Assembly: GCF_000485595.1 (NCBI RefSeq) | Contig: NW_014577072.1 | Span: forward strand, 582,676-632,820 | Reading direction: 5' to 3' | DNA length: 50,145 bases | Source of the DNA: Priapulus caudatus | Lineage: Eukaryota; Priapulida; Priapulimorpha; Priapulimorphida; Priapulidae | Part shown: positions 33,735-45,385 of the stretch, in pieces | How positions within the stretch are numbered: the first letter of the stretch is position 1 | Layout: each line of letters begins with the position of its first letter | Program-made: the position numbers and the translations under genes | Notes under the pieces: model-generated | What the model was told of the DNA's origin: nothing | Databases searched by the model: none | The model's input: the letters and a program-made list of their open reading frames with translations, nothing else

Positions 33735-35275
33735 CAGAGAGGGGAGGGGAAAGAAAAAAGGATTGTTACGTTATGTCTATAAGCTTCATAATCTGTGTAA
33801 TGTAATAAAGAGTGTGTACATGCGTGCGAGTAAGCATTCATGCAAGTGGCCTTATGCGTGCGCCCACGCGCTTGCGCGAGCGTGTGTAGGTGTGCGCGCG
33901 CGTCTGTGTGCGTTTGCGTGCATGTGGTTGTAGACGTGGTCGTGCAAATACGTCACGCATACGTTATGTCGATAAGCTATATATCGCATTTCAGCGATAG
34001 AATTTTCTTATAATTTCCCCCGAGGTAAGTTTTGCAGCGGCGCACTAGGCGGTGGCTCTGGTTTCAGCAAACGGACCCAATAGGCTTAGTCTTCGCACGC
34101 GCATGCGCGAGCGTCCAATAACTCGTTCTGAATCGTTTGAATTGTTTAAAATTACAAATGACGATACAGCGTTCGGCAAATGTCGACCATTAACGTTTAT
34201 ACGATAAATTCGCAATGCACGCCAAGGGGGACAACGCATTACTTCGTCCGATTTCGATTGCAAGTAACAAGCGGTTGTAAGACGACGCTCGTCGTTTCAC
34301 GACAAAAAAATACGTACCCACCTTGATTGAAATCTACATTCGACATTCCTCCGTTACGCGATCGCGCTGCCTAATCGCGGGAGAGATTCGGAATGAACTA
34401 TTCAGTGCGGTATACGTCGTCCTCTATAGTCGAACTGTAGACGTATGCACGTGCGTGCATGCGTGTGGGATACTGCTTGTTTTTTAATGCGTTCGCTGAG
34501 GATCGGCCCGGAGCGCTAGAGTGTCCATCTATTTAATTTTTTGTGTGCGGTCTAAGTGAGAAAGGGCAATCTACTCGAAAAAAAGTTCACGGCATGAATT
34601 TTTCATTCGTTATGATATCACCTGATGCGATTATTCGCGTGGCAGTATCGAAGCAGCACCAACGCGACCAACGACTCTCCGTAACTACTTCTACGTCCTT
34701 GCTAGAAATCGCCGCCATTTCCGCAGAGAGAAGGTTAGAAAATCGGGCAGAAATCTACAAAGGAACGTGCCAATATTCTAAATTATTTCGCCCCTGCAGC
34801 GGCGGTTCGGTGGCAGCCTGAGTTAAGGCACTTAGTTTTTGCCGTGTGTTTTGTGCCTTCTTGAGCGAAATTGCCGGTGACGTTTAGTGCAAGACTATGC
34901 GGCCGTGAGTCATTCTCGATCACGTATACCTGGCTCGAAACAGCTGGAAGCGAACAAAACGAATTTATCAAGCATACGTGCGCCAGTGATATCGCAGCAG
35001 CTCCATCTCGTTTACTTAGTGTATCCAGTGGCCACTTACGAGATTCAATCGCTGTCTCCGGGCGCGTGCTGCGCGTTTCTAATCATAACACCATAATGCA
35101 GACGAGGCTACTGCTTTCCCATTCCATAAATATTGATAGAAGCTCATTCAAGTGACCGAACACCTGTGTGCCGTCACGATTCGTGCCGAAACAAGCCGGC
35201 CATTTAAGCGTGCACTCTTCTAGCGCGTCGTGGTTGCAATAACGAAGGACGGACGGATAGGTGGATGCAGCGCGC
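33734..35275. other. single-copy DNA, no gene recognised
   Basis: About 1.5 kb. GT/GCGC-rich at 33810-33940, then ordinary sequence. It contains a possible micro-exon (33995-34024, see findings) and open frames at 34543-35155 without recognisable domains; the first of these opens with GTG. Confidence 0.4.
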
Positions 35276-35412
35276 GATAAGGGTAGCAATCATAGAAATA
35301 TATAGAGACACCTATATCAGAAGTAGATAAGAGAGATAGGATCTCCTATTATCTACTCTTGACCTATATATATATGTCTACCTATATTATTTCTATGGCG
35401 GCAACCCTTATC
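35276..35412. mobile_element. 137-bp inverted repeat (hairpin/MITE-like)
   Basis: Two arms of about 65 bases. The left begins GATAAGGGTAGCAATCATAG and the right ends with the near-complement CTATGGCGGCAACCCTTATC. The arms continue inward through ATAGAAATA, AGACA, CCTATAT, AGTAGATAA and TAGGA with scattered mismatches. No clear target-site duplication is visible. It could be a non-autonomous foldback transposon or a hairpin RNA locus. Confidence 0.7.
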
Positions 35413-35496
35413 CGCCGCCTATGTAGACTAGGAACACCGGCGCGCGCTCACACGCGCGTTTCCACCATAAATCTTTTGTAGATTCCTAGAAATTAG

Positions 35497-35548
35497 ATGT
35501 TAACAAGAGCTAATAATACCTATTAGGTATTATTAGCTCTTGATGTTA
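35497..35548. mobile_element. 40-bp foldback element with 6-bp flanking repeats
   Basis: A perfect palindrome (35504-35542) of arm CAAGAGCTAATAATACCTA around a single central T. It is flanked by ATGTTA on both sides (35497-35502 and 35543-35548). The arm resembles those of the elements at 31361 and 46887 (TAATAAT core, CAAG/CAGG end), so it may be a divergent family member. Confidence 0.65.
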
Positions 35549-35699
35549 CGTATTATAGTACAAACTGCGGCGTGCTAAATCAACGACAACCCGCCTTGCT
35601 GTCGGCAGACAGTAGTATTCGTTTTTTAGTTGGCTCACCGATACTCGAACAAGAGGCGCGAGTAACACTAAAACCCGACTAGATACGGATAGCTTACCA

Positions 35700-35879
35700 T
35701 GGTAAAGAGAGAAAAACGAGTGAGAGAGGTAGAGAAACAGAGAGCGGGAGAGAGAGAGAGCGCGGGCAAGAGAGAGAGAGAGGAACAGCAGGAGAGAGAA
35801 AGAGAGCAATTAGGTAGAAAAAGAGCGACAGAAAGAGAGAGAGCAAGGGAGAAAAAGTGAGACAGAACGAGGGAGAGAT

Positions 35880-35925
<46 letters not shown>

Positions 35926-36180
35926 AAAGAGGGATCGGAAGAGAAAAAGGGATGGGGCGAGGGGGGTAGAGCGCGCAAGCGATCGAGAAAACGATAGGTG
36001 AGCAGAAAGAAACAGAATAAGAGAGCGGGAGAGAGATGACGAGAGAAAAGGATAGGGAGAGATTGGGGAAGATCAAAGCAGACAGTGAGAGCAGCTAGGT
36101 GGATCAGGGAAGAAAGAGAGAAAGGCGCAAAAAGAGAAAGATAGATAGAGAGGGTGAGCGGAGAAAAGGGGACGAGAAAG
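35700..36180. repeat. degenerate GA-rich purine tract
   Basis: About 480 bp almost entirely of purines on the + strand, with a pure GA run only at about 35883-35918. The many GGGA, AAAG and GCGA words suggest an old, decayed GA array. The Ser-Leu-Phe-rich minus frames are artefacts. Confidence 0.9.
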
Positions 36181-36334
36181 TATGAACAATAAAATGTGGA
36201 ACAGGGGACCCAACGCAGTAGCTGGTGATTAACGAATCTTGATTACCCCTCAATAGGTATCACGATTCCCACGGTCTTCTTCTATCGTCGTTGCCGCTAC
36301 ACGTTAAGTCGTTTAGTATAAGTCGGTGTAGGAA

Positions 36335-36733
36335 TTATCTAGAGATGTTTTTCAGGGGTATTATCGGAGTCTTCCAGTTGTCAAGATATACTGCGCTGCA
36401 TTGCGCCTGTGGGCTGTCATCTTCCATATCTGATGTTGCATGATCTGTCTTATCAAAGTTAATTCCTATATAGGTGCATGTCTGGCTCGGCGTGTTATAG
36501 CCTTCCTCTGGGAACACCTCGCATGTCAGTGTACACATTTAGAGCCTGCAGAAACGCGGAAAGCGCGCATCAAGTATACTCGGAATGTGTAGGCGCGCAG
36601 GATATAAAACACATCGAGTAGATATCCGGATGAATCTAACCGCTGATGATTTTACACGAAAGCACCGATAGGTGCATTCATACACGTGTGCAGTACCGCA
36701 TAATATTCCCCATAGAGCGCTGTATTTTTGCAA
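36335..36733 (-). CDS. hypothetical minus-strand frame broken by one TAA
   Basis: Two abutting open segments share one minus-strand frame. The first (36733-36539, no ATG at its start, opened by TTG) runs 64 codons to a TAA. The next codon is ATG (36538), which starts a 67-residue frame (MCTLTCEVFPEEGYNTPSQT and onwards, ending at 36335). The second part has four cysteines and a balanced mix of acidic, polar and hydrophobic residues unlike the repeat-derived frames nearby, so it could be a small gene, an exon or a decayed transposon fragment. An acceptor-like CCGCGTTTCTGCAG lies just upstream of its ATG, but reading through it into this frame meets the same TAA. No family was recognised. Confidence 0.25.
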
Positions 36734-36972
36734 AATCTATATATAGTATGAAACAATAATGGCTATCCGCATGTCAAAAATCCGAGGTGTTGACTCCCCC
36801 GATTTAATATGTTGCTTTGGTTCAAGATTACTCAATTGTGAAGGGTTAATGTCCCGAGGTAAGGTGATATTATTTATTTATTTATTATTTAATTTAGCGA
36901 ATTTTTATTACAAAGCAAATGCAAATTATTACAGCTGGTGTCAGTGCGTCAATGAGCGGCGTGGCGTGTATA

Positions 36973-37028
36973 ACTCTCTCTCTCTCTCGCGATCTCTTTC
37001 TCTCTCTCTCTCTCTCGCGATCTCTTTC

Positions 37029-37059
<31 letters not shown>

Positions 37060-37073
37060 ATCTTTCTTTCTTT
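36973..37073. repeat. (CT)n microsatellite
   Basis: A CT run with regularly placed CGCGATCTCTTT and CGCTCT interruptions, ending in CTTTCTTTCTTT. The TCTCGCGATCTCTTTCTCTC block is present twice (about 36983 and 37013), a duplication of about 30 bp. Confidence 0.95.
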
Positions 37074-37335
37074 CTCTACAAGCTTCTGTATATTCGATTT
37101 CCTAGCTGAAACATGATATTCAGTGTAACCGAGTGCATACGTCAATAGTATAGCCACGTCGTTTCCAATTTGCAAAAAATGATCATGGATGAAAAATCGT
37201 TAATAATGCACGTCTATATGCGGATACCGACCTCCGACATCGATCCATCTTCCTGGAAATATGTGTACATTCTCTAATGACCTATAGTTCTACACCGAAA
37301 GGGTTGTCTTGCCAAAAAATAAAACACTAAATTAC

Positions 37336-37346
37336 TGCTGCTGCTG

Positions 37347-37443
<97 letters not shown>

Positions 37444-37660
37444 GCTGCTGCTACTACTACTGCTACTGCTACGGCAACTGCTACTGCTACCGCTACCGCT
37501 GCTAATGCTACGGCTACTGCTACTGCTACGGCTACTGCTACTGCCGCTGCTACTGCCGCTGCTACTGCCGCTGCTACCGCTACCGTTACTGCCACCGCTA
37601 CTGCTATACTCCTACTACTACTGCTACTGCTACGGCTACGGCTACAGTAACGATTACGAC
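37336..37660 (+). repeat. (CTG)n-(CTA)n-(GCTACN)n array
   Basis: A CTG block, a long uniform CTA block (about 37347-37425), a second CTG block, then hexanucleotide GCTACT/GCTACG/GCTACC units to about 37650. Frames read Tyr/Cys, Ala-Thr or Leu polymers. Progressive one-base changes along the array point to slippage followed by mutation rather than to a coding constraint. Confidence 0.95.
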
Positions 37661-38113
37661 ATAGACAACGACTGCGACTACAATTGGTGTTATAATTTTG
37701 GGCCGATATATTTTAGTACTTCTCAGATGCAATGATGGCCTTTGTGTGAATCGGCACACAACTAATTCGTTAGTAGGACCCTATTCGATACTTGCGGTCG
37801 CCGTTGCATCTGGACATACACATTTACGGCAATTTCATTCATGGTTTGCTGCCATCGTCGCGCGGCTATATCATACTTCGATTAGGGTTTCACAACCTAC
37901 AAGTAATTCCAGCTAACCGATAGCCAATACTTCATTCCCCTTATGACAAAAACGCTATCGAACGAATAATTCTCGCGTAAGTCGATGCTTATAAACACGT
38001 GCTAGGCCCTATACATGCTGCTACACTACTCCGGCGTTGGCTTCATGCTTCTACACTGTATGCGGTCCACGCGGCCACATAACAACGAAATTTCATTGCG
38101 CCGTAGTTTTTAG

Positions 38114-38284
38114 TTAGCCTTCTATTACACCCAGAGCTAGTCGTTATGCAGGAGAAGCCCCCGTATTTTCGTCCCCGGCTTTATTTCTCCGCTATCGCAT
38201 CAGCTCCGTGGCGCTGTACGCTGCTGCGTGAGCCCGACTACGACCCCGCGTCTCTCGCGTCCGTAACAGACTGTAACAGACTGC
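38114..38284 (+). CDS. weak candidate internal exon, phase 1-1
   Basis: An acceptor-like GTAGTTTTTAG (ending at 38113) is followed by 171 bases that stay open in the phase needed to continue the exon at 9800-9884 and end at a strong donor, CTGC|GTAAGT (38285). It would add 57 residues including MQEKPPYFRPRLYFS and two cysteines. Symmetric phase-1 exons are typical of extracellular modules, but I recognise no domain and the polypyrimidine tract is poor. An internal ATG lies at 38146. An open run of this length is not rare by chance here. Confidence 0.2.
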
Positions 38285-38290
38285 GTAAGT

Positions 38291-39059
38291 AAGTTCTCGT
38301 CCGGCTATTTCGTGGCGACCAGCCGAAGCCTCGGGTCAGACAATGCCACTTCCTCGTCTATTTCCCAAAACGCTTCTGCACATTTCCTAGCGCATATTAC
38401 AGTAAGACGCACGTGCGTCAGCGCTCGTCGACTTGCTCAAGAGACCAAATCAATAATTGAGCGGGATCGAAACACAAAATGCCACGTTTCGCCGTCGATC
38501 GCTTTTGTTACTCGGAGACGACGGACCGTGTTTTCCACCCGAGGAACATCGTCGCGACGCGCACGCCCTCTATTAAAACCGTGTTCCGCTTCGCGCAGCG
38601 CGCGCCGAGTTCAAAACCTTTGTCTATATATCGGAATAACTAAGGCAACGACCGAAAATTGATTTCGCGAGCAAAGCTGCTGCGTGAGTATGCTTCTATC
38701 GGAAGTCAGGCCACTCTCATTTTTGCTCATTTTCGAGCTTTATTTGGTTAGCGTGGAGTGCTTATGAGCGAAACCATCGTTTACCCCGGAGACGAAATCG
38801 TTAGTCTCCAAAGGGGGTCCGTGATTGAATTTCCGTGGGTTCACGTTAATTGTAGTTTCGCTGCGATTAGTGCCAGTGTTGCTTAGAGAACGGGCACGGC
38901 TAATAACAGCTGCGGGGCGATAAGATGTAACGGAGAACTGCAGTCAGCCTAGTTTAGCACTTGTTTATCAACAGCTTAAAATCGTTCGCCGTATGAAAGG
39001 GGATTGGCCGGAGATAGCGGCTTCAATGCGCGCATATCTCTCGACGTCCTACCCCCACC
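38291..39059. other. single-copy DNA, no gene recognised
   Basis: About 770 bp. The open frame at 38312-38662 is Ser/Arg/Thr-rich with no recognisable domain. Confidence 0.4.
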
Positions 39060-39138
39060 CACGCACACACGCGCGCTCTCTTTCTTTCTTTCTTTCTTTC
39101 TCTCCCTCTCACACACACTCTCGCTCTCTCTCTTTCTT

Positions 39139-39188
<50 letters not shown>

Positions 39189-39215
39189 TCTCGCTCTCTC
39201 GTGCGCGTTCACTCT
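39060..39215. repeat. (CT)n compound microsatellite
   Basis: CT-rich with TTTC and CACA interruptions. Ser-Leu and Arg-Glu frames across it were ignored. Confidence 0.93.
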
Positions 39216-40186
39216 CTCGCTAATTTCCCTAACTTGTCGACAGAATTTTTTCGGCAAACAGCAAAGCTGCTTATCGTGAATGCTGTGCCTATCCGTCGTC
39301 GAGCAGCGGCGGCGGCGGAAGCGCCGACGGCAACGATGACGATGCATGTCGACGATAAGCGATTAGGCGCGCGCACACGTTCACGCACAGCGATCGTGTC
39401 GCCTCCGAAACTGAATTCGAAGCGAAGACATGCTTTATTCGCATTTGATCGGGGGCGGTTTCGCCGCGTCGCTCATTTACGCATTTTGAACGGAAGATAA
39501 AATTAAACGTAAGCGGCGGCGGCACCATCGTGAGATTCCTTGATCGAATATTTGTAGTTTTCGGTTGCCTGGTTTCTTTCTCTCGCACGGTGTTCGTCAA
39601 CGCATGCTGTATGCGCGAGGAGAGGGCTATAGTCGGCACTCTATCTCTAGCGCGTAGTCTGCTCAAAAGTAGACACTCGCTACAACGCTATCGAACCTGA
39701 TACACAATAGAAGGGGGCTTCAAAAGTGGTTTTCAAGTCAGCCTCGGAGCGCTGACCGAAAGCATCAAAGTGAGAGGGTCGCGCGTGACAAGAAAAACGT
39801 TGAGTGTATAAGGAAAGACAAAACTCCAACGACGGTGAACGACATTCGAGTTAGATTGCTTTCTGAAGACAAAGTACAGACAAATGAAGACAATTCTATT
39901 CCTAATCAGGCATGTCCCTCTTATCTGATTTTCTACTAGATAGCAATTTTACGATCTTTAGGGCTAGTTTCCGTCTCTAGACGCCCTCCAGTGTAAATCA
40001 TTTGCGAGAATTTGTCGAGGATATGTCGCATAAAAACTACTTCACATGCGCATATCAGTTCGTATTAACTACGACACATGTAAATACCAGATTTTATTCG
40101 ATTTATTGTTTTTCGCTTGCTATACGGCATGAAGGCGAAAAGGGATCCTACACTGTGGGGATATATAGCATGCGAGAGGCACACAT
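39216..40186. other. single-copy DNA, no gene recognised
   Basis: About 970 bp, GC- and CpG-rich to about 39500 with short GCG triplet runs at 39305-39320. Open frames on both strands have no recognised product. Confidence 0.4.
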
Positions 40187-40207
40187 ACACACACACGCGC
40201 GCGCGCG

Positions 40208-40264
<57 letters not shown>

Positions 40265-40295
40265 ACTCACACTCACACACTCTCAGACTCACACT

Positions 40296-40352
<57 letters not shown>

Positions 40353-40490
40353 CAGCACACACACACGCGCGCCGCCGTCACACAGCCACACACACCACGC
40401 ACACACACACACACACGCATACACACACACACAACCCACCACACACAACACACATCACACACACACACAACACACTCACACACAAACGGC
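40187..40490. repeat. (CA)n compound microsatellite
   Basis: Pure CA runs at about 40213-40257 and 40301-40350, with CACTCACACTC interruptions between them and degenerate CACCACA sequence to about 40490. Confidence 0.95.
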
Positions 40491-40914
40491 AAGCGCGAAT
40501 ATTTGCGTAAGCAATAAGTAGATAACGCCGCCACGCCTGGCCCTGCGCGTGAATGCGAATCAAACATTCAAAATGACGATTTCAGTATTTTGTAGAAAAT
40601 CTCCGTCGTTTTAAAGACTAGCCATACCCGTCATCCCCGTTAGTGGTCAAAACTAAAACTAAATAAATAATAAAAAAATAAAAAAATATTAACCTAATAT
40701 AAGATCCGATAGGTGCGCGTCGTGTTTTCGTGTTGTTGTGACGTTGCATGCAAAAATTTCCCACTATTTTAATGTTTTTGAACGTAGATGTGAAAAAAAA
40801 TAAAACTGAAAAGAATATGCCCATGCAACGTGTCATGATCTGTAGTCTAGATTGTTCCCGACAAGTTTGGAGAGGAATCCGTTGGAGCGGTGGCGGAAAC
40901 GTATAGCCGGACAC
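40491..40914. other. single-copy DNA, no gene recognised
   Basis: About 420 bp between two CA tracts. A-rich at 40640-40690 and 40790-40810. No gene is seen. Confidence 0.45.
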
Positions 40915-41030
40915 ACCACAGCAAGACACACCACACACACACCAACACACACACACACACACCACACACACAACACACACACACACACCCACACATCACA
41001 CACAACACTCACACACACACACACACACAG
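40915..41030. repeat. degenerate (CA)n tract
   Basis: CA repeats with ACCACACC and AACACAC interruptions throughout. Confidence 0.9.
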
Positions 41031-41525
41031 AAATCCCCAATTTATAGTAAGATTAAGCGACACGTGTGAGTGTATCCCAACGACTGACTTACCGACACCG
41101 CGCATTAGCGTGTCGACAGTGTGTACAAAAACGTTTCCCTTGTGGACATTTCATGTGTAAACACGTTCAAAGGCAAAATTCGTTATTATACCAGCCACTA
41201 ATGCGAGCCAAATCTACGTCAAAACATTTAATACAATCAAAATTATAAATGAGTCATGCATATTAATTTGCCCCCTTGTTATTTGCGAACGCTCTCTATA
41301 AGCCGATAACGCATGAAATCAGAGCGCCTTCTAGTCACCACACGATCGCGGTAGCGAAACTTTCCCCCATGAAATATTGTCGCGTGAATCAAACCGAAAT
41401 GATTTTAGCTTTTCGCGATTCGTGAACGGCATCTTGCGATTTTCTGCCCAGCAGCTAGTTACCTCCTCGGTGCCAGTCGAGAGAAACCCGCGCCGCTCAG
41501 CGCAGCCACACGAAGACTGCCAGTA
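41031..41525. other. single-copy DNA, no gene recognised
   Basis: About 500 bp. The last 80 bases (CAGCCACACGAAGACTGCC and upstream) look leader-like ahead of the ATG at 41526, but the sequence alone does not establish this. Confidence 0.35.
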
Positions 41526-41733
41526 ATGGTAAGATCAAGTAAGATGCCTCACAGCCGTGCAAATGAGGGCCGTTATGTGAATATTTGCGAGAAAGGAAAT
41601 AGCCGCTTTTTGCCCGCGCCGCAAAAACCGCGCGTCGGTCCATCGTGCGCGCGCTCGTCTCTCAAACCATGGCTACACGATATTGACAATTACGCATCGT
41701 TAACACGCGTCTGTAGGGTCACGGATAGACAAC
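41526..41733 (+). CDS. weak candidate start of a small gene
   Basis: An ATG in the context CCAGTAATGG opens a frame that runs about 69 codons before entering a CT microsatellite, where it becomes a Ser-Leu polymer and stops at 41843. The start reads MVRSSKMPHSRANEGRYVN. Alternatively ATG|GTAAGA is a splice donor immediately after the start codon, an arrangement seen in some animal genes. No domain is recognised and chance is a real possibility. Confidence 0.15.
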
Positions 41734-41832
41734 GCTCTCTCTTCTCTCTCCACTCTCTTTCTCTCTCGCTCTCGCGCTCCTTCTCTCTCGCCCTCTCGTT
41801 TCCTCTTCCCCCTTTCTCTGAGTCTCTCGCAA
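41734..41832. repeat. (CT)n interrupted microsatellite
   Basis: A CT-rich tract with CTCGC and CCTTTC interruptions, about 100 bp. Confidence 0.88.
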
Positions 41833-44302
41833 TCTCCTCGTAGCTGGTGCAGTGAGCTGGCAGTTATCTGGTATTCGCTCGGCGCGCCAAGCGAAACTAT
41901 CCAGCCGATGTATTCAGATCCGGCACGCCGAGTCGAAGTTTTACACAAATAGCTCTTCACCGATGCGGCGCGCGGCGGCTCGCGGCTCGCACGTATCTCG
42001 TCGTCGACATCTGCCGACTATCGCTGTTGACGTTTGGGTGTTGCGGATGTCGGCGATGTGTACAACGCAGAGCGCACTCGCGAGATGCGCCGAACGTCAG
42101 AGTTGCACGCGGTTGCATTGCTATATAGCTGCGGCGCTTGCCCGCTCGTCGGTTGCAGACTTAGTATCTCGTATCAAAACATCGTAATCCAAACACGCGA
42201 AATGCACGCGGCGTCCGGGGTCGGCCAAGCGTTTCGAAAAAACACTGTACCTCGATTCGTGACGTTAGGCAGAAGTGAAAAAAAATCTCTTGATGACGAA
42301 CATGTAGTTGCTTGGGCTGATTTTCGGGCTTCTATGGTTGAATTTAGGTCATAACTGCGAGCCATTATTAGCAAGGCTTCATCACCGATTTCTCAGCTTT
42401 ATATATAATGCATTCAGTTAATTGCTTATTCGCACAGTTTTGCTCTATTGATTGCCTAAGTGATTATATAGAGATACAGCCGACATTATGACCGTATACG
42501 TTACAATAAACTTTCGAGACAGCGAGCTATATTGTGTTGGAAATTAAGACTGAACACGATAGAGTCCGAACGCAAACACCGTCTGTCTTCACAACGTTTG
42601 CGTATATGCGACTGAGGCGGCAGCAGGCGTGACCAACGTTGTTAGTTAGATCCCTGTAGGATTGCTAACGGCAACGCAATAGTAAGGCGACACCGCGGCG
42701 AGCTCACGATTGCTGGCGTTTCGGCGGTGCATCTGGCCAGGGAGATGAATCAATACATATAGCATGCAGCCGCCTAACATCCCGTGACGGCCGTGCCGTG
42801 TTCACGAAAACAATGATTAAATATTTTCCGAGTGGAAGGCTTCAGTTGAGTTTGATATATCATAACATCAGTGGATGCTGCGGCCGTGTGACGCTATTAT
42901 TTAGAGATCGATATTCAATATGTCGCCGATGAATTCCTTTTAGCATTGCGGTCCCTTGGCGTTTGAGACGAGAACGGGTATGACGCAGACGTTTTTAGGA
43001 CATTGATCATGCATGACGGGTTATATTAATTAGCGTTAATTAAGCATTTACCAACTGCGGGACTGATTGACACTGTTGGCAGGATTCTGTTGCTGAGCAA
43101 CTCTCGCTGACAAATGAGCGGCTATATGTTACGACGCTCGATATCAGGTCTCTTGTAGACGAAGAGAAACGATAAAAGATGCCACAACGCATTTTAAATC
43201 TGAAGAATCGTATACGCAAAACTCACGCATCATTGGTTTATACAAGTGCCTGATTCGAGTTATATACGGTTGCAGTAATTCTGTGATTTAAAATTCATTC
43301 TCGTCGACGCAAAGAGCCCCTCTCCCCAACTAACAACGTCGACAGCACTGGAAGGCCTGTCGGCACGAATATGTGTATGGCTTCAGGGTTGATTTGCTTA
43401 CTTATACTGGGTTCCACGAATTCCTTCGTTAATTAAGGGAGAAATTGCGCGTTCATAATAAGCTCCTATATTGTCGCCTGTGTATGCCCAACGGGGTGTA
43501 TGATCTCTCCTCATATTATACGTCATATCGAATGGCGCAGCATTTTATTGCAGGTGCTGGCAGTAGAAAAACAGCCGTCAAAAATCGGAAGTATGTGAGA
43601 ACATATATTATTTAGTTCGCGCAGCCAATGGGCTCGACCGCACTAGCTTGCTGCTATCATTGAGATAAGGCTGCAGTCGCGATGATCACTCGTAGCTTCG
43701 CGCCCTACGATCGTGATGATTATATTAATCCGTTGTAATCATAGATCTTAGCCCGTAATACAAAAGTCTATTACCGGATAGCGATAATAGAGTCCAGCGA
43801 ACACAGCGCAAGCGCAACGGTTGGCTCTTTATTGATGATGGCTGGCGCATGCCCCACATTGACATATAATATATGATTAAAGATTCTGGCTACACGAAGG
43901 CTCTCTCGTCATACCATAACAGCAAAAATCTCGTAATGCATCTACATGAGATCTAAATTACTGCTGGGCTGGCCAATAAACGAGAGCTAACGAGGACCTA
44001 GTGCTATAAAAGCTTTTGGTAGGTCAAGTGGGCGCACAAAATTAGATAATACAACAATATATTCAGCACTGAATCTCTTCAGTTCTTATGCATCGCTCGA
44101 TTTTTGGCATTTATCCAATCGCTATAGACACGCGTGCCCTCTGCACCCTAAAATCATGAAGAATAACATATGTGAATAGATAAATAGATAGATGCAATTT
44201 TTCTATTCTATGTTTATTGAACCGAGTGTTACGCTATATGCCGCGGTGTACGATTACGTTAGTACGGTATCAAAGAACCAAAATAACATTTAAGGTTAAA
44301 AT
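41833..44302. other. 2.5 kb single-copy DNA, no gene recognised
   Basis: GC-rich to about 42250, then AT-richer. No repeats, RNA genes or convincing exons. Frames at 41852-42354 are open through high GC content only. Confidence 0.45.
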
Positions 44303-44680
44303 TTACATTAGAGCAATCGCAGTTTCCGTCTGTCTGTCAATCTGTCTGTTTGCTGCCGGTTTGCCTATCTGACGACTCATCCCTCCGTCTACCCGTTCTA
44401 CCATCCACTTGTCCAGATATGACAGATGAAATAGATGCGTGCAGCGCAGCAGCAAGAAATGTACTAAAATTTTAACATAATGTGAGCTTCCTTCTCCAGC
44501 TTCTGCTTCCTGCTTCCAGCTCATTTCTCTTAACGGTTTGCCAAGTATCAATATGCGATAATATTTAATAACAGACGAATGAAGAACATTGAATAAATAA
44601 ATAATATAGCAAGAAATTGGCTGACCTGCTTGGTTGCATGCCTGACACTGACGAGCACGCTCCTGTAGCAACACAGCCAT
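44303..44680 (-). CDS. hypothetical minus-strand ORF, 125 codons
   Basis: An ATG in a good start context (TTCAAAATGGCTG) opens a 125-residue frame. The N-terminus is MAVLLQERARQCQACNQAGQ. A hydrophobic stretch around residues 27-47 is followed by a Glu/Lys segment and a Gln/Arg/Asp-rich tail (RQIDRQTE) derived from a degenerate CTGT repeat at 44325-44350. The repeat-derived end argues against a full-length protein. A donor-like GCAG|GTCAGC at about codon 18 would allow a short first exon instead. No family was recognised. Confidence 0.18.
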   Translation of the reverse strand: MAVLLQERARQCQACNQAGQPISCYIIYLFNVLHSSVIKYYRILILGKPLREMSWKQEAEAGEGSSHYVKILVHFLLLRCTHLFHLSYLDKWMVERVDGGMSRQIGKPAANRQIDRQTETAIALM

Positions 44681-45179
44681 TTTGAAAACCCACTACACTC
44701 GGTATCATGACCCACCTCTGTTATTAATGCTTCCCACAAGCGTTTATTATGTTCGCTGCGCTTCTGTTTTGAGAAAATATTTGAACAAAACTAACGTGTT
44801 TGTCCCTACTTTATGCGCTGGCAGCACACGTTTGCCACGCTGACATAACAGATAGTAGAGTAGACTGGGTTTAATTGCTCTCGCTTTAGATTCAACAGTC
44901 ACTGCGTGCGAAGCCACACACATCATCATGAGGGACGCGTGGTGGCAAGTACAAATGAATCAATTACAGCATTTCTATAGCTCATTACAGTAAGAAACGA
45001 TGCGGCTAACTGTTTCGGGCGAGAAACAGCGCATTGTGCACCGGCCACTGCACATATTAACTTCCTGCTCCTCTCGTTTACGTCTCTCTATGTTGACACA
45101 CGCAAAGCGAGACACGTGCGCGCACGGAAGCGCACACCCACCACGCATACAGAAACATGTAGGGGGCCTACGGTGCGCA
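44681..45179. other. single-copy DNA, no gene recognised
   Basis: About 500 bp of ordinary sequence leading into a CA tract. No gene or RNA is visible. Confidence 0.4.
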
Positions 45180-45302
45180 CAAACATACGCACGCACACGC
45201 ACGCAGGCACGAGCGAGCGAACAAATACACGCACACACGTCCACAGACGTGCGCGCATACACACACCTACAAACCACCCACCCCCCACACACACACACGC
45301 AT

Positions 45303-45380
<78 letters not shown>

Positions 45381-45385
45381 GCATA
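45180..45385. repeat. (CA)n compound microsatellite
   Basis: ACGCACAC-type lead-in followed by a pure CA run at about 45312-45372. Confidence 0.95.

Noticed and set aside
33173-33841. 222-codon minus-strand frame
   Set aside because: It spans the N gap and consists of minisatellite and GA repeat on either side.
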